Below are positions 20,560 through 32,230 of a DNA stretch of 64,000 nucleotides, in pieces. The stretch is taken from NCBI RefSeq assembly GCF_009763255.1, contig NZ_WSJB01000039.1:1-64000 (forward strand), in the 5' to 3' direction. The stretch comes from Bordetella sp. 02P26C-1. Lineage in GTDB: Bacteria > Pseudomonadota > Gammaproteobacteria > Burkholderiales > Burkholderiaceae_B. The notes under the pieces were generated by a model. That model had not been told where the DNA came from and searched no databases. It worked only from the letters and a program-made list of their open reading frames with translations. A program made the position numbers and the translations under genes. Each line of letters begins with the position of its first letter. Within the stretch, counting starts at the first letter, position 1.

Positions 20560-21962
20560 AACACAGAATCCAGCATATTCATTTCGTCGGTATCGGCGGG
20601 TCGGGCATGAGCGGCATCGCCGAAGTGCTGTTGACGCTCGGCTATACCATTAGCGGCTCCGATCTGAGCGAATCGGCGGTGACGCGCCGTTTGGCGTCGC
20701 TGGGCGCGCGTGTTGCGGTCGGGCATACCGCGTCGAACGTGGCGGGCGCCGATGCGATCGTCACATCGACGGCGGTCGCGGGGGACAACCCGGAAGTCAT
20801 CGCCGCGCGCGCGGCAGGTATCCCGGTGGTGCCGCGCGCCATCATGCTGGCTGAGCTTATGCGCCTAAAGCGCGGTATCGCGGTGGCCGGAACGCACGGC
20901 AAGACCACGACGACCAGCCTGGTGGCCAGCGTGCTGGCCGCCGGCGGTCTGGATCCTACTTTCGTGATTGGCGGACGCTTGAATTCGGCTGGCGCCAACG
21001 CACGCCTGGGTCAGGGCGAATACATCGTGGTCGAGGCCGACGAGTCGGATGCCTCGTTTCTGAATCTCTTGCCTGTGATGGCTATCGTTACCAATATCGA
21101 TGCCGATCACATGGACACCTATGGCCATGATGTCGCGCGCTTAAAGAGTGCCTTTATCGAGTTCACGCACCGTCTGCCGTTCTATGGCAGCGCCGTGCTG
21201 TGCGCGGATGATGCGAATGTGCGCGAGATCATGCCTTTTGTCTCGCGGCCGATCACGACTTATGGATTGAGCGCCGATGCGCAGGTGCGCGCGGAAAATA
21301 TCCAAGCCAAGGGCACGCGCATGTGCTTTACGGTGCATCGCGCCGGTCGCGACAGCTCGCTGCCCGCGCTGGATGTGGAACTGAATCTGCCGGGCCTGCA
21401 CAATGTGCGCAACGCGCTTGCGACGGTTGCCGTAGCAACGGAACTGGGCGTAGCGGATAAGGATATTGTCGAGGCGCTGGGGGCGTTCACCGGTGTGGGC
21501 CGGCGTTTTACGATGACGGGGGATTTTCCCGTGCCGGCGGCGCATGGTGGCGGTACTTTCACCGTCATTGATGACTATGGTCATCACCCGGTTGAAATGG
21601 CGGCGACCTTGGCGGCCGCGCGCGGCGCATGGCCGGACCGGCGCATCGTACTGGCTTTTCAGCCGCACCGCTATACGCGTACGCGCGATTGCTTCGAGGA
21701 TTTCGTGCGCGTCTTGGGCAGCGCTGATGCCGTGCTCTTGACCGAGGTCTATGCGGCGGGCGAAGCGCCCTTGGTTGCGGCGGACGGCCGGGCGCTCGCG
21801 CGTGCATTGCGCGTGGCGGGTCGCATCGAACCGCTATTCGTGGAGAACGTTGCCGACATGCCGCGGGCGGTAGTGGATTTTGTGCGCGACGGTGACGTCG
21901 TGGTGGTAATGGGCGCAGGCTCGATCAGCAAGGTGCCCGGCTTGGTAGGAGAGTTAGCATGA
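20556..21962 (+). CDS. murC: UDP-N-acetylmuramate--L-alanine ligase MurC
   Basis: Ligates L-alanine to UDP-MurNAc, the first of the four Mur ligase steps. The protein has 468 aa. Domain 1 opens with [18 protein letters not shown], the ATP domain has [15 protein letters not shown] and [10 protein letters not shown], and the C-terminal domain includes [16 protein letters not shown] and [11 protein letters not shown], the MurC-specific nucleotide-ligase motifs. The ATG at 20556 overlaps the murG stop and coincides with the family start. Confidence 0.97.
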   Translation: MKHRIQHIHFVGIGGSGMSGIAEVLLTLGYTISGSDLSESAVTRRLASLGARVAVGHTASNVAGADAIVTSTAVAGDNPEVIAARAAGIPVVPRAIMLAELMRLKRGIAVAGTHGKTTTTSLVASVLAAGGLDPTFVIGGRLNSAGANARLGQGEYIVVEADESDASFLNLLPVMAIVTNIDADHMDTYGHDVARLKSAFIEFTHRLPFYGSAVLCADDANVREIMPFVSRPITTYGLSADAQVRAENIQAKGTRMCFTVHRAGRDSSLPALDVELNLPGLHNVRNALATVAVATELGVADKDIVEALGAFTGVGRRFTMTGDFPVPAAHGGGTFTVIDDYGHHPVEMAATLAAARGAWPDRRIVLAFQPHRYTRTRDCFEDFVRVLGSADAVLLTEVYAAGEAPLVAADGRALARALRVAGRIEPLFVENVADMPRAVVDFVRDGDVVVVMGAGSISKVPGLVGELA

Positions 21963-22936
21963 TCCATGAGGTCGGCCACGCAACCGACGTGAAGGCCTTG
22001 GGTAAGGTCGGCGTGCTGTACGGCGGCCGATCGGCTGAGCGCGAGGTGTCGCTCATGTCCGGACGCGGCGTGCACGAGGCGCTCTTGAGCGCCGGTGTCG
22101 ACGCACACCTTTTCGATACCGGTGAACGCTCGCTGGCGGAGTTGGCAGCTGCCGGATTCGATCGCGTGTTTATCGCGCTGCATGGCCGCTATGGCGAGGA
22201 CGGTACGCTGCAAGGCGCGTTGGAGCTGCTAGGTCTGCCGTATACGGGAAGTGGTCCGATGGCCTCCAGTGTGGCCATGGACAAGACCATGACCAAGCGC
22301 GTATGGCTGCAGCATGGACTGCCCACGCCGGCGTTCGAATCGTTGAATGCCGCGTCGGATCTGCGCACGGTCCCGGATCGCCTGGGTCTGCCGCTGATGC
22401 TGAAGCCGCCTCACGAAGGATCGACCGTGGGTATCACCAAAGTCGTCGGTTATTCGGATATGCAGAACGCCTATGAGCAGGCGGCGCGTTTCGATGACGA
22501 GGTGCTGGCTGAGCAGTTCATCGTGGGACGTGAGCTGACCGTGGCGGTGTTGGGCACGGGCGTTAACGCGCGCGCCTTGCCCGTGATCGAGATCGTGGCC
22601 CCCGGCGGCAACTACGATTACGAGCACAAGTACTTCTCGGATGACACACAGTACTTTTGCCCGGCCGCGCTGCCGGATACGGTCGCACGCGAAGTGATGG
22701 ACATCGCCGAGCGTGCCTATCGCGCATTGGACTGCGCGGGCTGGGGACGTATCGACTTCATGTTGGACGCCGAAAACCGGCCTTGGCTGCTGGAAGCAAA
22801 CACTTCGCCCGGCATGACCAGTCATTCGTTAGTGCCCATGGCCGCCAAGGCGGTCGGCATGAGTTACGCCGAGCTGTGCGTAGCAATTTTGTCCGAGGCT
22901 TCGTGCAAAGTGCACAGCCCGGCCCGTCAACCTTAA
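21959..22936 (+). CDS. ddlB: D-alanine--D-alanine ligase
   Basis: An ATP-grasp enzyme that joins two D-alanines for use by the MurF half of the fusion. The 325 aa protein contains [59 protein letters not shown] and the Mg-binding end [13 protein letters not shown]. Active-site Glu, Ser and Tyr segments are all present. It starts four bases inside murC. The N-terminal ~14 residues before the conserved GKVGVL are slightly longer than in E. coli. A 22-base gap separates it from ftsQ. Confidence 0.96.
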   Translation: MIHEVGHATDVKALGKVGVLYGGRSAEREVSLMSGRGVHEALLSAGVDAHLFDTGERSLAELAAAGFDRVFIALHGRYGEDGTLQGALELLGLPYTGSGPMASSVAMDKTMTKRVWLQHGLPTPAFESLNAASDLRTVPDRLGLPLMLKPPHEGSTVGITKVVGYSDMQNAYEQAARFDDEVLAEQFIVGRELTVAVLGTGVNARALPVIEIVAPGGNYDYEHKYFSDDTQYFCPAALPDTVAREVMDIAERAYRALDCAGWGRIDFMLDAENRPWLLEANTSPGMTSHSLVPMAAKAVGMSYAELCVAILSEASCKVHSPARQP

Positions 22937-22958
22937 CTGATCTGAATCGGAAGCTCTC

Positions 22959-23783
22959 GTGTGGAACGACGCTCGCACCACCAACTTAATCGCCAACACG
23001 CTTGCCGTGTTGGCGGTGGTGGCCATGCTCGCCGCTGGCGTGGCATGGATCGCTATGCGCCCTTATTTCACGTTGACGAGCATCGAGCTGGAGCCCGCGC
23101 CCGAGACGGAGTTGCACTACGTGTCTCCGGAAGCGGTGCGAGCCGTGATCGCCAATCGTTTCAGTGGCAATTTCTTCACTGTGAATCTGGACGATGCGCG
23201 CGAGGTCTTCGAGTCGGTGCCTTGGGTGCGCCGCGCATCGATTCGCCGGATCTGGCCGGGAACCTTGCGCGTTCAGATCGAGGAAGAGCAGCCGCTGGCG
23301 TTGTGGAACGAGAACCAGATGATCAACACCTGGGGCGAGGCCTTTACCGCCAACACGGGCGAGCTCGACGACGATATGGAGTTGCCGCAGTTCTCCGGGC
23401 CCGAGGGAACGGAGGGCTTGGTGGTGCAACGGTATGCCGAGCTTGCGCGCTGGTTCGCGCCGCTGGACTTGACGGTGCGCGAGCTGGATCTGAGTCCGCG
23501 TTATGCCTGGAAAGCCACGCTGTCCAACGGCCTGGCGCTGGATCTGGGGCGCGATCCGGGCGCCGACGCACCCGATCCGCACGGCGTGCCGGGCGCGTTG
23601 CCCTTTGCTGCCCGCATTCAACGATTTGTACAGGCCTGGCCGGCGGTGATCAACCGTCTGGAGGGTCGCGGCGTGACGCAGGCCGATCTGCGTTATCCCA
23701 ACGGATTCGCCCTGGCTCTGGCGCCGCTGCCAGAGGGGCAAGCCAAATCAAAATCTTCATCCACATCTTCGAATAAGCGTTAA
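22959..23783 (+). CDS. ftsQ: Cell division protein FtsQ
   Basis: A bitopic divisome protein that connects cytoplasmic and periplasmic division proteins. It has a short cytoplasmic N-terminus, one membrane helix near residues 12-31 (LAVLAVVAMLAAGVAWIAM) and a periplasmic POTRA domain (YFTLTSIELEP onwards, then FFTVNLDDAREVFESVPWV and RRIWPGTLRVQIEEEQPLALW), followed by the beta domain. At 274 aa it has normal length. GTG at 22959 is the start; GGAA lies about 8 bases upstream. The C-terminus is Ser/Lys-rich. Confidence 0.94.
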   Translation: MWNDARTTNLIANTLAVLAVVAMLAAGVAWIAMRPYFTLTSIELEPAPETELHYVSPEAVRAVIANRFSGNFFTVNLDDAREVFESVPWVRRASIRRIWPGTLRVQIEEEQPLALWNENQMINTWGEAFTANTGELDDDMELPQFSGPEGTEGLVVQRYAELARWFAPLDLTVRELDLSPRYAWKATLSNGLALDLGRDPGADAPDPHGVPGALPFAARIQRFVQAWPAVINRLEGRGVTQADLRYPNGFALALAPLPEGQAKSKSSSTSSNKR

Positions 23784-23787
23784 CGCC

Positions 23788-25014
23788 ATGACCCGTGACA
23801 TCAAGGACCTCATCGTCGCCCTGGATATTGGTACCAGCAAAGTTGTTGCCGTGGTTGCCGAAATCCTGCCGGAAGGGCGCTTTGAAGTGCTCGGCCTGGG
23901 CCAGCACGAGTCGCGCGGCATGCGCAAGGGCGTGGTGGTCAATATCGAGACCACCGTCAATTCCATCCAGCGCGCGCTGGAGGAAGCCGAGTTGATGGCC
24001 GACTGCAAGATCCGCGATGTTTATACCGGCATCGCGGGCAGCCACATCCGCAGCTTTAACTCCAGTGGCATGGTGGCCGTCAAGGACAAGGAAGTCACCG
24101 CGACCGATGTCGCGCGTGTCATCGAGACGGCCAAGGCGGTGAATATTCCGACCGATCAGCAAGTGCTGCACGTGCTGACGCAGGAGTTCATCGTCGATGG
24201 TCAGGAAGACATCCGCGAGCCGATCGGCATGAGCGGCCTGCGCCTGGAAGTGCGCGTGCATATCGTGACGGGCGCGGTGAGCGCGGCGCAGAACATTGTT
24301 AAATGCGTACGCCGTTGCGGCCTGGAAGTGCAGGACTTGATTCTGCAGCCCTTGGCCTCGAGCTTGTCGTGCCTGACCGCCGACGAGAAGGAACTCGGCG
24401 TGGTGCTGGTCGATATCGGTGGTGGCACCACCGATGTGGCGATTTACACGGGCGGCGCGATACGCCACACCGCCGTGGTGCCAATCGCTGGCGATCAGAT
24501 CACCAACGACATCGCGGCCATGCTGCGCACACCCACGCCGGATGCGGAAGAAATCAAGCTGCGTTATGGCGTGGCCAAGCAAATGCTCGCGCGTCCGGAT
24601 GAGACGGTCGAAGTGCCCGGCTTGGGCGATCGCGGTCCGCGTCAGGTCAAGCGTCAAGCCTTGGGCGCGGTGATCGAACCGCGCGTCGAGGAACTGTTCT
24701 CGCTGGTGCAGCAAGTCGTGCGCGAGTCTGGCTATGAAGACCTGCTGGCGTCCGGCGTGGTGCTGACGGGCGGTTCTTCGCAGATGCCCGGCATGATCGA
24801 GTTGGCCGAAGACGTATTTCTCAAGCCCGTGCGCCTGGCCGTGCCCGAGTACGAGGGCAGCCTGGCCGACGTGATGCGTAACCCGCGGTTCTCGACGGTC
24901 ATGGGCTTGTTGCAGGAAGCGCGCATGCAGCGCGTGCGCGGTCGCAAGGTCGCGGCGCAGACGGGCAGCTTCAAGAGCCTGCTGGCGCGCATGAAGGAAT
25001 GGTTCATGAATTGA
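23788..25014 (+). CDS. ftsA: Cell division protein FtsA
   Basis: An actin-like ATPase that tethers FtsZ to the membrane and recruits late divisome proteins. The 408 aa protein shows the phosphate-1 motif VALDIGTSKVVAVVAE, the FtsA-specific 1C domain (residues ~85-165), phosphate-2 LVDIGGGTTDVAIY and adenosine motif VVLTGGSSQMPGM. It ends in the amphipathic membrane-targeting helix FKSLLARMKEWFMN. It starts 4 bases after the ftsQ stop. A 185-base leader follows before ftsZ. Confidence 0.97.
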   Translation: MTRDIKDLIVALDIGTSKVVAVVAEILPEGRFEVLGLGQHESRGMRKGVVVNIETTVNSIQRALEEAELMADCKIRDVYTGIAGSHIRSFNSSGMVAVKDKEVTATDVARVIETAKAVNIPTDQQVLHVLTQEFIVDGQEDIREPIGMSGLRLEVRVHIVTGAVSAAQNIVKCVRRCGLEVQDLILQPLASSLSCLTADEKELGVVLVDIGGGTTDVAIYTGGAIRHTAVVPIAGDQITNDIAAMLRTPTPDAEEIKLRYGVAKQMLARPDETVEVPGLGDRGPRQVKRQALGAVIEPRVEELFSLVQQVVRESGYEDLLASGVVLTGGSSQMPGMIELAEDVFLKPVRLAVPEYEGSLADVMRNPRFSTVMGLLQEARMQRVRGRKVAAQTGSFKSLLARMKEWFMN

Positions 25015-25019
25015 ATGAA

Positions 25020-25066
25020 GGGAACAGACGGGGGCCTGTTCCCGGCGTAGGCCGTCGCAAGACGGT
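25020..25066 (+). promoter_or_regulatory. Two tandem hairpins between ftsA and ftsZ
   Basis: Hairpin 1: GGGAACAG (25020-25027) pairs perfectly with CTGTTCCC (25036-25043). Hairpin 2: CCGTC and GACGG enclose GCAA, a GNRA tetraloop (about 25051-25066). Neither is followed by a run of T, so they are not classical terminators. They may attenuate read-through, mark an RNA processing site or stabilise the ftsZ message. Confidence 0.5.
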
Positions 25067-25146
25067 TTAGGCCGAACCGGAGAAGTTGCCAAGTCTGGCG
25101 ATTCCACGAATCAACAGCATTTGGCAGCCGCTCCTGAAAACATAGG

Positions 25147-25176
25147 TTGGTGGGGAATTTTTCTGATCTGCATTAT
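25147..25176 (+). promoter_or_regulatory. Candidate ftsZ promoter
   Basis: TTGGTG (25147-25152) and CATTAT (25171-25176) are separated by 18 bases and lie 24 bases before the ftsZ start. Matches to consensus are partial. ftsZ commonly has extra promoters in this position, so the call is plausible but weak. Confidence 0.3.
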
Positions 25177-25199
25177 CTGGACTTGTGAGGGAGTCAATG

Positions 25200-26384
25200 A
25201 TGAACTTTGAAATGCTTGAGAACAACACCAAGGGGACCGTCATCAAGGTCGTCGGTGTTGGCGGCGCGGGCGGTAACGCCGTCGCCCACATGATCCGCAG
25301 CGGTGTGAGCGGCGTGGACTTCATCTGCGCGAACACTGATGCCCAAGCACTGGCCGCGACCAACGCGCCGGTGCAGATCCGTTTGGGCCGCACGGGCCTG
25401 GGCGCAGGCGCCAAGCCCGAGCAGGGTCGTGCTTCGGCCGAGACCGCTCGCGAAGAAATCCGCGCCGCGTTGAACGGCGCGCACATGGTGTTCATCACTG
25501 CCGGTATGGGTGGTGGCACCGGTACGGGAGCCGGCCCCGTCGTCGCCGAGGTGGCCAAGGAATTGGGCATCCTGACCGTGGGCGTGGTGACCAAGCCCTT
25601 CTCGTTCGAGGGCAACAAGCGCCTGCGCATGGCCGAAGAAGGGATTTCCGAACTGGCCAAGCACGTGCATTCGCTCATCGTGGTGCTCAACGAAAATCTG
25701 TATGAGCTGATGGACGAGGATGCCACCCAGGAAGACTGCTTCAAGTCGGCCGACGACATTCTGCACAACGCTTGCGCCGGCATTGCCGAGATCATCAACG
25801 TCGAAGGCAATGTGAACGTCGACTTCGAAGACGTGAAGACGATCATGGGCGAGCAGGGCCAGGCCATGATGGGCACCGCGACTGCCAGCGGCGCCGACCG
25901 CGCCCGCGTGGCTGCCGAGCAAGCCATTGCCTGCCCGCTGCTCGAAGGCGTGGATCTGCACGGCGCGCGTGGCGTGCTGGTCAACATCACTGCCAGCCGT
26001 TCGCTGAAGATGCGCGAAACGCGCGAAATCATGGAAACCATCCGCAGCTACGCTTCGGAAGACGCGACCGTGATTTTCGGTACGGCCTACGACGAGTCGA
26101 TGGGCGAGAACCTGCGCGTGACCGTGGTCGCGACCGGCCTGGGCCGTGGCGTGGCTGCGCCGAAGCTGGTGCAAAACGTGGTCGAAGGCCTGCGCACGGG
26201 TACCGACGACGTGCCGATGATCGGCACCCTGACCGGTGGCCAGGGCGGCGACTATCGCAACCTGGATGTGCCGTCCGTGATGCGCAATCCGCGTTCGCAG
26301 GCGTCGGCCCAGGTCCGCGCGCTGGAAAGCTCGGGTATGGATCATTTCGATATCCCGGCCTTCCTGCGTAAGCAAGCCGATTGA
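25200..26384 (+). CDS. ftsZ: Cell division protein FtsZ
   Basis: The tubulin-like GTPase that polymerises into the Z-ring. The 394 aa protein has VVGVGGAGGNAV at its N-terminus, the tubulin signature GGGTGTG (residues 104-110), the T7-loop region NVDFEDVKTIM with its catalytic acidic residues, a linker and the conserved C-terminal peptide DIPAFLRKQAD that binds FtsA. Two ATG codons stand in tandem (25197, 25200). The second is chosen because GAGGGAG ends 6 bases before it and it begins the family sequence MNFEMLENN. Confidence 0.97.
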   Translation: MNFEMLENNTKGTVIKVVGVGGAGGNAVAHMIRSGVSGVDFICANTDAQALAATNAPVQIRLGRTGLGAGAKPEQGRASAETAREEIRAALNGAHMVFITAGMGGGTGTGAGPVVAEVAKELGILTVGVVTKPFSFEGNKRLRMAEEGISELAKHVHSLIVVLNENLYELMDEDATQEDCFKSADDILHNACAGIAEIINVEGNVNVDFEDVKTIMGEQGQAMMGTATASGADRARVAAEQAIACPLLEGVDLHGARGVLVNITASRSLKMRETREIMETIRSYASEDATVIFGTAYDESMGENLRVTVVATGLGRGVAAPKLVQNVVEGLRTGTDDVPMIGTLTGGQGGDYRNLDVPSVMRNPRSQASAQVRALESSGMDHFDIPAFLRKQAD

Positions 26385-26428
26385 TGTTGCGTTAAACGGT
26401 CCAGGGAACTGGTCCGACTCCCTCTGCG

Positions 26429-26454
26429 CCGGCTCGTCTCCCCAGGCGAGCCGG
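26429..26454. terminator. Strong hairpin after ftsZ, possible partial terminator
   Basis: CCGGCTCG (26429-26436) pairs perfectly with CGAGCCGG (26447-26454) over a ten-base loop, 44 bases after the ftsZ stop. No T tract follows, so termination would need a factor or be incomplete. The stem may instead protect the 3' end of the ftsZ message. Confidence 0.4.
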
Positions 26455-26516
26455 ACGCCGGGCGGGCTTTGTATGCGTTCGCGTGCTAAATCATGGCGCC
26501 CAACGGCGGGCGAGGT

Positions 26517-26522
26517 TACAAT
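26517..26522 (+). promoter_or_regulatory. Candidate -10 box for lpxC
   Basis: TACAAT lies 59 bases before the lpxC start in the 197-base leader after ftsZ. No good -35 box is found at 16-18 bases, so the call rests on one hexamer and on the frequent presence of a separate lpxC promoter. Confidence 0.3.
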
Positions 26523-26581
26523 GTCACCTTACGCCGGCGATTTGTAGGCATTTACCGGCAAAGCTCAAGCAAAGATCACCC

Positions 26582-27505
26582 ATGTTTCGACAGCGCAGTA
26601 TTCAGAATCTCGTTCGCACGACCGGCGTAGGCGTCCACTCGGGGCGTCGCGTTGAGCTCACCCTGCGTCCTGCCGAGGCAAATACCGGAATCGTGTTTCA
26701 CCGCGTCGATCTACCCGAAGTGGTTGATCTGCCCGCGCGTGCCGATGCGGTGGGCGACACCCGTATGGCATCTGTGTTGCAACAGGGCAATGTGCGCGTG
26801 TCCACGGTCGAGCATTTGATGTCTGCGTTGGCTGGCCTGGGTATCGACAATCTGCATGTCGATCTGACGGCCGAAGAAGTGCCCATCATGGACGGCAGCG
26901 CGGCGACCTTCGTGTACCTGCTGCGCTCGGCGGGCATCGTCGAACAAAATGCGCCCAAGCACTTCATCCGCGTAAAAAAACCGGTAGAAATCCGCGAAGG
27001 CGAGGGCCGAAACCTGAAATGGGCCCGTCTGGAGCCGCATGAAGGCTTCGCGCTGGCTTTCTCTATCGATTTCCGTCATCCCGCGATCGACTCCACGGCG
27101 AATTTCGCCGAGATCGATTTCGCGACACATTCCTACGTGCGCGAGATTGCGCGCGCGCGCACCTTTGGCTTCGTCAATGAGGTCGAGGCCTTGCGCTCCA
27201 TGGGCTTGGCCCGGGGCGGCAGCCTGGACAACGCGATCGTCATGGACGAGTACCGCGTGCTCAATAGCGATGGCTTGCGCTATGACGATGAGTTCGTCAA
27301 ACACAAGATCCTCGATGCGATCGGCGATCTGTATCTGGTGGGCAAGCCCTTGGTTGCCCGTTACGTGGCCTGCAAATCCGGCCACGCCTTGAACAACCAG
27401 CTCGCCCGCGCCTTGCTCGCGCAGCGCGATGCCTGGGAATTGGTCACTTACGAGTCGCAAGCGGCAGCGCCCCAGGCGTTTCGCCACGAATGGAAGCTCG
27501 CCTGA
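26582..27505 (+). CDS. lpxC: UDP-3-O-acyl-N-acetylglucosamine deacetylase LpxC
   Basis: A zinc amidase catalysing the committed step of lipid A synthesis. The 307 aa protein has the first zinc-ligand motif [10 protein letters not shown] (His78), the catalytic segment [19 protein letters not shown] and the second ligand pair in [10 protein letters not shown] (His241, Asp245), followed by [13 protein letters not shown] with the catalytic His. The ATG at 26582 begins the conserved MFRQRSIQN start. It sits at the end of the dcw cluster, as in many proteobacteria. The 193 bases after it hold no clear gene before dciA, which converges from the other strand. Confidence 0.97.
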   Translation: MFRQRSIQNLVRTTGVGVHSGRRVELTLRPAEANTGIVFHRVDLPEVVDLPARADAVGDTRMASVLQQGNVRVSTVEHLMSALAGLGIDNLHVDLTAEEVPIMDGSAATFVYLLRSAGIVEQNAPKHFIRVKKPVEIREGEGRNLKWARLEPHEGFALAFSIDFRHPAIDSTANFAEIDFATHSYVREIARARTFGFVNEVEALRSMGLARGGSLDNAIVMDEYRVLNSDGLRYDDEFVKHKILDAIGDLYLVGKPLVARYVACKSGHALNNQLARALLAQRDAWELVTYESQAAAPQAFRHEWKLA

Positions 27506-27698
27506 TCAGACTTTGCTGATTCGTTGTGCGCCCGGCTCCGCGGTAGCGCCTGCGTGGCGGCGTGCCAGAGCGGGGCGAAATCGGCATATCCTGTTGGCTG
27601 ATGGCGTTGTCCGATAGCCGTCGGACGTGGCGCCAAGCAAACTTTCAATCGCAACACTGTAACGCGGCGCGTGTGGTATCGACGCCTACGTGTGCCAT

Positions 27699-28184
27699 TC
27701 ACCCCTTGTGATGCGCGAGCAATTTGGCCACCGCGTCGGCTAAAGGGCCAGGACGCAGGCTTTCTTGTAACGTTTCGAACGCGCCCAGCGCGGTCGGCCC
27801 CAGTGGCTGCGCTTCCTTGGGCGGCCGCGGTGCTTTCGAGCCCGGGCGCGGCATCCCGGCTTGAACCCGAACCGTAATTTCGTTAAGGTTCCAGCCTTGG
27901 GTGTTGAGCGCCTGTACGATGCGCGGCGCGAGCTGACGCAGCTTGGCCGCATGCGCGGCGCTCGGTACCGCTAGTTGCAGCCTCGGGGGTTCGAGCTTGG
28001 CCACGACGCAGACCACGCCTAGCGTGGGCGGCAGTATGGCGCCGATCGCCTGTTGTATCTGCAGGTGCCTGCGTGCTGTTGCCAGCACGCCCGCGCCGCG
28101 CGCGTCGTGCCCCAGCCATCCCAGCGGCGTTTCACTACGTCGCCCGCCTGGCGAACGAGAGCGGTTTGATGTGTATCGGTTCAT
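27699..28184 (-). CDS. dciA: DciA-like (DUF721) replicative helicase operator
   Basis: DciA proteins help load the replicative helicase DnaB in bacteria lacking DnaC. The conserved part spans about residues 35-105: ARRHLQIQQAIGAILPP, then CVVAKLEPPRLQLAVPSAAHAAKLRQLAP, RIVQALNTQGWNLNEITVRV, the usual DUF721 pattern. The C-terminus is basic and Pro-rich, then has a short helix. At 161 aa it is in the normal range. The position between lpxC and an M23 peptidase and secA matches that of dciA in Pseudomonas, which supports the call. It is read in the opposite direction and diverges from the peptidase gene with ~30 bases between them. Confidence 0.85.
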   Translation of the reverse strand: MNRYTSNRSRSPGGRRSETPLGWLGHDARGAGVLATARRHLQIQQAIGAILPPTLGVVCVVAKLEPPRLQLAVPSAAHAAKLRQLAPRIVQALNTQGWNLNEITVRVQAGMPRPGSKAPRPPKEAQPLGPTALGAFETLQESLRPGPLADAVAKLLAHHKG

Positions 28185-28212
28185 TCCGTCTCAATAACAG
28201 GATTTGCCTACT

Positions 28213-29241
28213 TTGAAGATTGTCATTATGCACGCCCGCGAGGGCCAGCCCGGCCAACAGGTCCTGGGCGGTCTGCGCTTGGGGCTGGTTGTGGTCGCCA
28301 TGCTGGCCACTGCGGCGCTCGTCGGCGCCACCTTGCAGCGTTACCTGACGCCCGTGGCCTTGCCCGCCTATAAGGTCGATTGGGCCGCCTATTCTCCCGG
28401 GGGGCAGCCCGAGCGCGACGCGGCCTACCTTCGAGAGAATATTAGTCTGCTCGCGGCCAAGGTGGGCGAGCTGCAGGCCAAGCTGGTCAGTGTGGACAGC
28501 GTCGGACGGCGCGTGGCCAAAGTAGCGGGGGTGGCCTACACCGATCCTGAACTGGCCGCCAGCCTCAATGCCCCGGCCCAAGCCGAGGAGGTCATGGACA
28601 ACTTGTTCACGGACCGCCAGCCGCCACCCGCGCTGGAGTCCGCCGAAGAATTGGGACGCCAACTCGACGCATTGCAGGCACGTCTGGCCCGGCAGACCGA
28701 CAATTTGCGCATGCTGGATGTCGCGCTGACGCGGCGGTCAGCCGATCAAGCCAGACTGCCTTCGACCATGCCGGTCAGTAACTATCCTTATTTGAGTTCC
28801 TCTTATGGCTGGCGCCGCAATCCCGTGACGCATCGCTATGCCATGCACGAGGGCCTGGATTTCGCCGCGCCCGCGGGCACGCCGATATTGGCTGCCTCGG
28901 GCGGTGTGGTGCTCGATGCCCGTTACCAACCAGGCTATGGCAATACGGTGGAAATCGATCATGGCGATGGCCTGATCACCCGCTACGCACACGCGTCCAA
29001 GCTTTTGGTCAAACCCGGCGAAGTCGTGGGCCGCGGCCAAGAGGTTGCGCTAGTGGGCTCGACGGGACAGTCCACCGGACCGCATCTGCATTTCGAGGTG
29101 CGGCTGGCTGGCCAGCCGCTAGATCCGCGCCTGTTCTTGCAGGGGCCGGAGTCCACGCCACCCGTTGTGGCGCAAGCGTCGACCTCACATGCGGCGCATT
29201 CGAAGACGGCGCAGTCGCCTCGCGCGACAGTGACGCAGTAA
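28213..29241 (+). CDS. M23-family cell-wall peptidase/LytM-domain protein
   Basis: A membrane-anchored periplasmic protein with a C-terminal LytM (M23) domain. Topology: a membrane helix near residues 20-40 (LGLVVVAMLATAALVGATL), a region with coiled-coil tendency (YLRENISLLAAKVGELQAKL; ESAEELGRQLDALQARLA), then LytM with SSSYGWRRNPV, HEGLDFAAPAGTPI and HLHFEVR. The zinc ligands H..D and HLH are intact, so it may be an active endopeptidase and not merely an activator. Start uncertain: TTG at 28213 has AGGA 10 bases upstream; ATG at 28228 is an alternative. The place beside secA and dciA is conserved in proteobacteria. The C-terminal ~25 residues are Ala/Ser/Thr-rich. Confidence 0.87.
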   Translation: MKIVIMHAREGQPGQQVLGGLRLGLVVVAMLATAALVGATLQRYLTPVALPAYKVDWAAYSPGGQPERDAAYLRENISLLAAKVGELQAKLVSVDSVGRRVAKVAGVAYTDPELAASLNAPAQAEEVMDNLFTDRQPPPALESAEELGRQLDALQARLARQTDNLRMLDVALTRRSADQARLPSTMPVSNYPYLSSSYGWRRNPVTHRYAMHEGLDFAAPAGTPILAASGGVVLDARYQPGYGNTVEIDHGDGLITRYAHASKLLVKPGEVVGRGQEVALVGSTGQSTGPHLHFEVRLAGQPLDPRLFLQGPESTPPVVAQASTSHAAHSKTAQSPRATVTQ

Positions 29242-29431
29242 TTCGCCTGATTTGCATCGTACTAGTCAGGCTACGCGCGCATTTGATCCAAGCTGAGCCG
29301 ATACTCTCCGAGGTGCGTTAAACTCGATCGCTTCTAGTGGAATTGCTCCGCTCAACCTAAGTAATAATCCGCGCCGCGCGGAGCCGGCCCTTGATGGGCC
29401 CAGGCAATGACGGCGCCCGCCACCGACACGC

Positions 29432-32176
<2,745 letters not shown>

Positions 32177-32181
32177 AGCTC

Positions 32182-32216
32182 AGGGGATGGTAAATTGCCA
32201 TCCCCTTTGTTTTTTC
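32182..32216 (+). terminator. Intrinsic terminator after secA
   Basis: AGGGGATGG (32182-32190) pairs with CCATCCCCT (32198-32206) and is followed by TTGTTTTTT. It lies 5 bases after the secA stop and before the VOC-protein gene. Confidence 0.9.
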
Positions 32217-32230
32217 AGGCAGGCGTCGTC

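Noticed and set aside
22961-23776. A 271-codon frame on the same strand as ftsQ but shifted by two bases
   Set aside because: Its translation is low-complexity (Arg, Ala, Gly-rich) without motifs, while the other frame is clearly FtsQ with membrane helix and POTRA domain.
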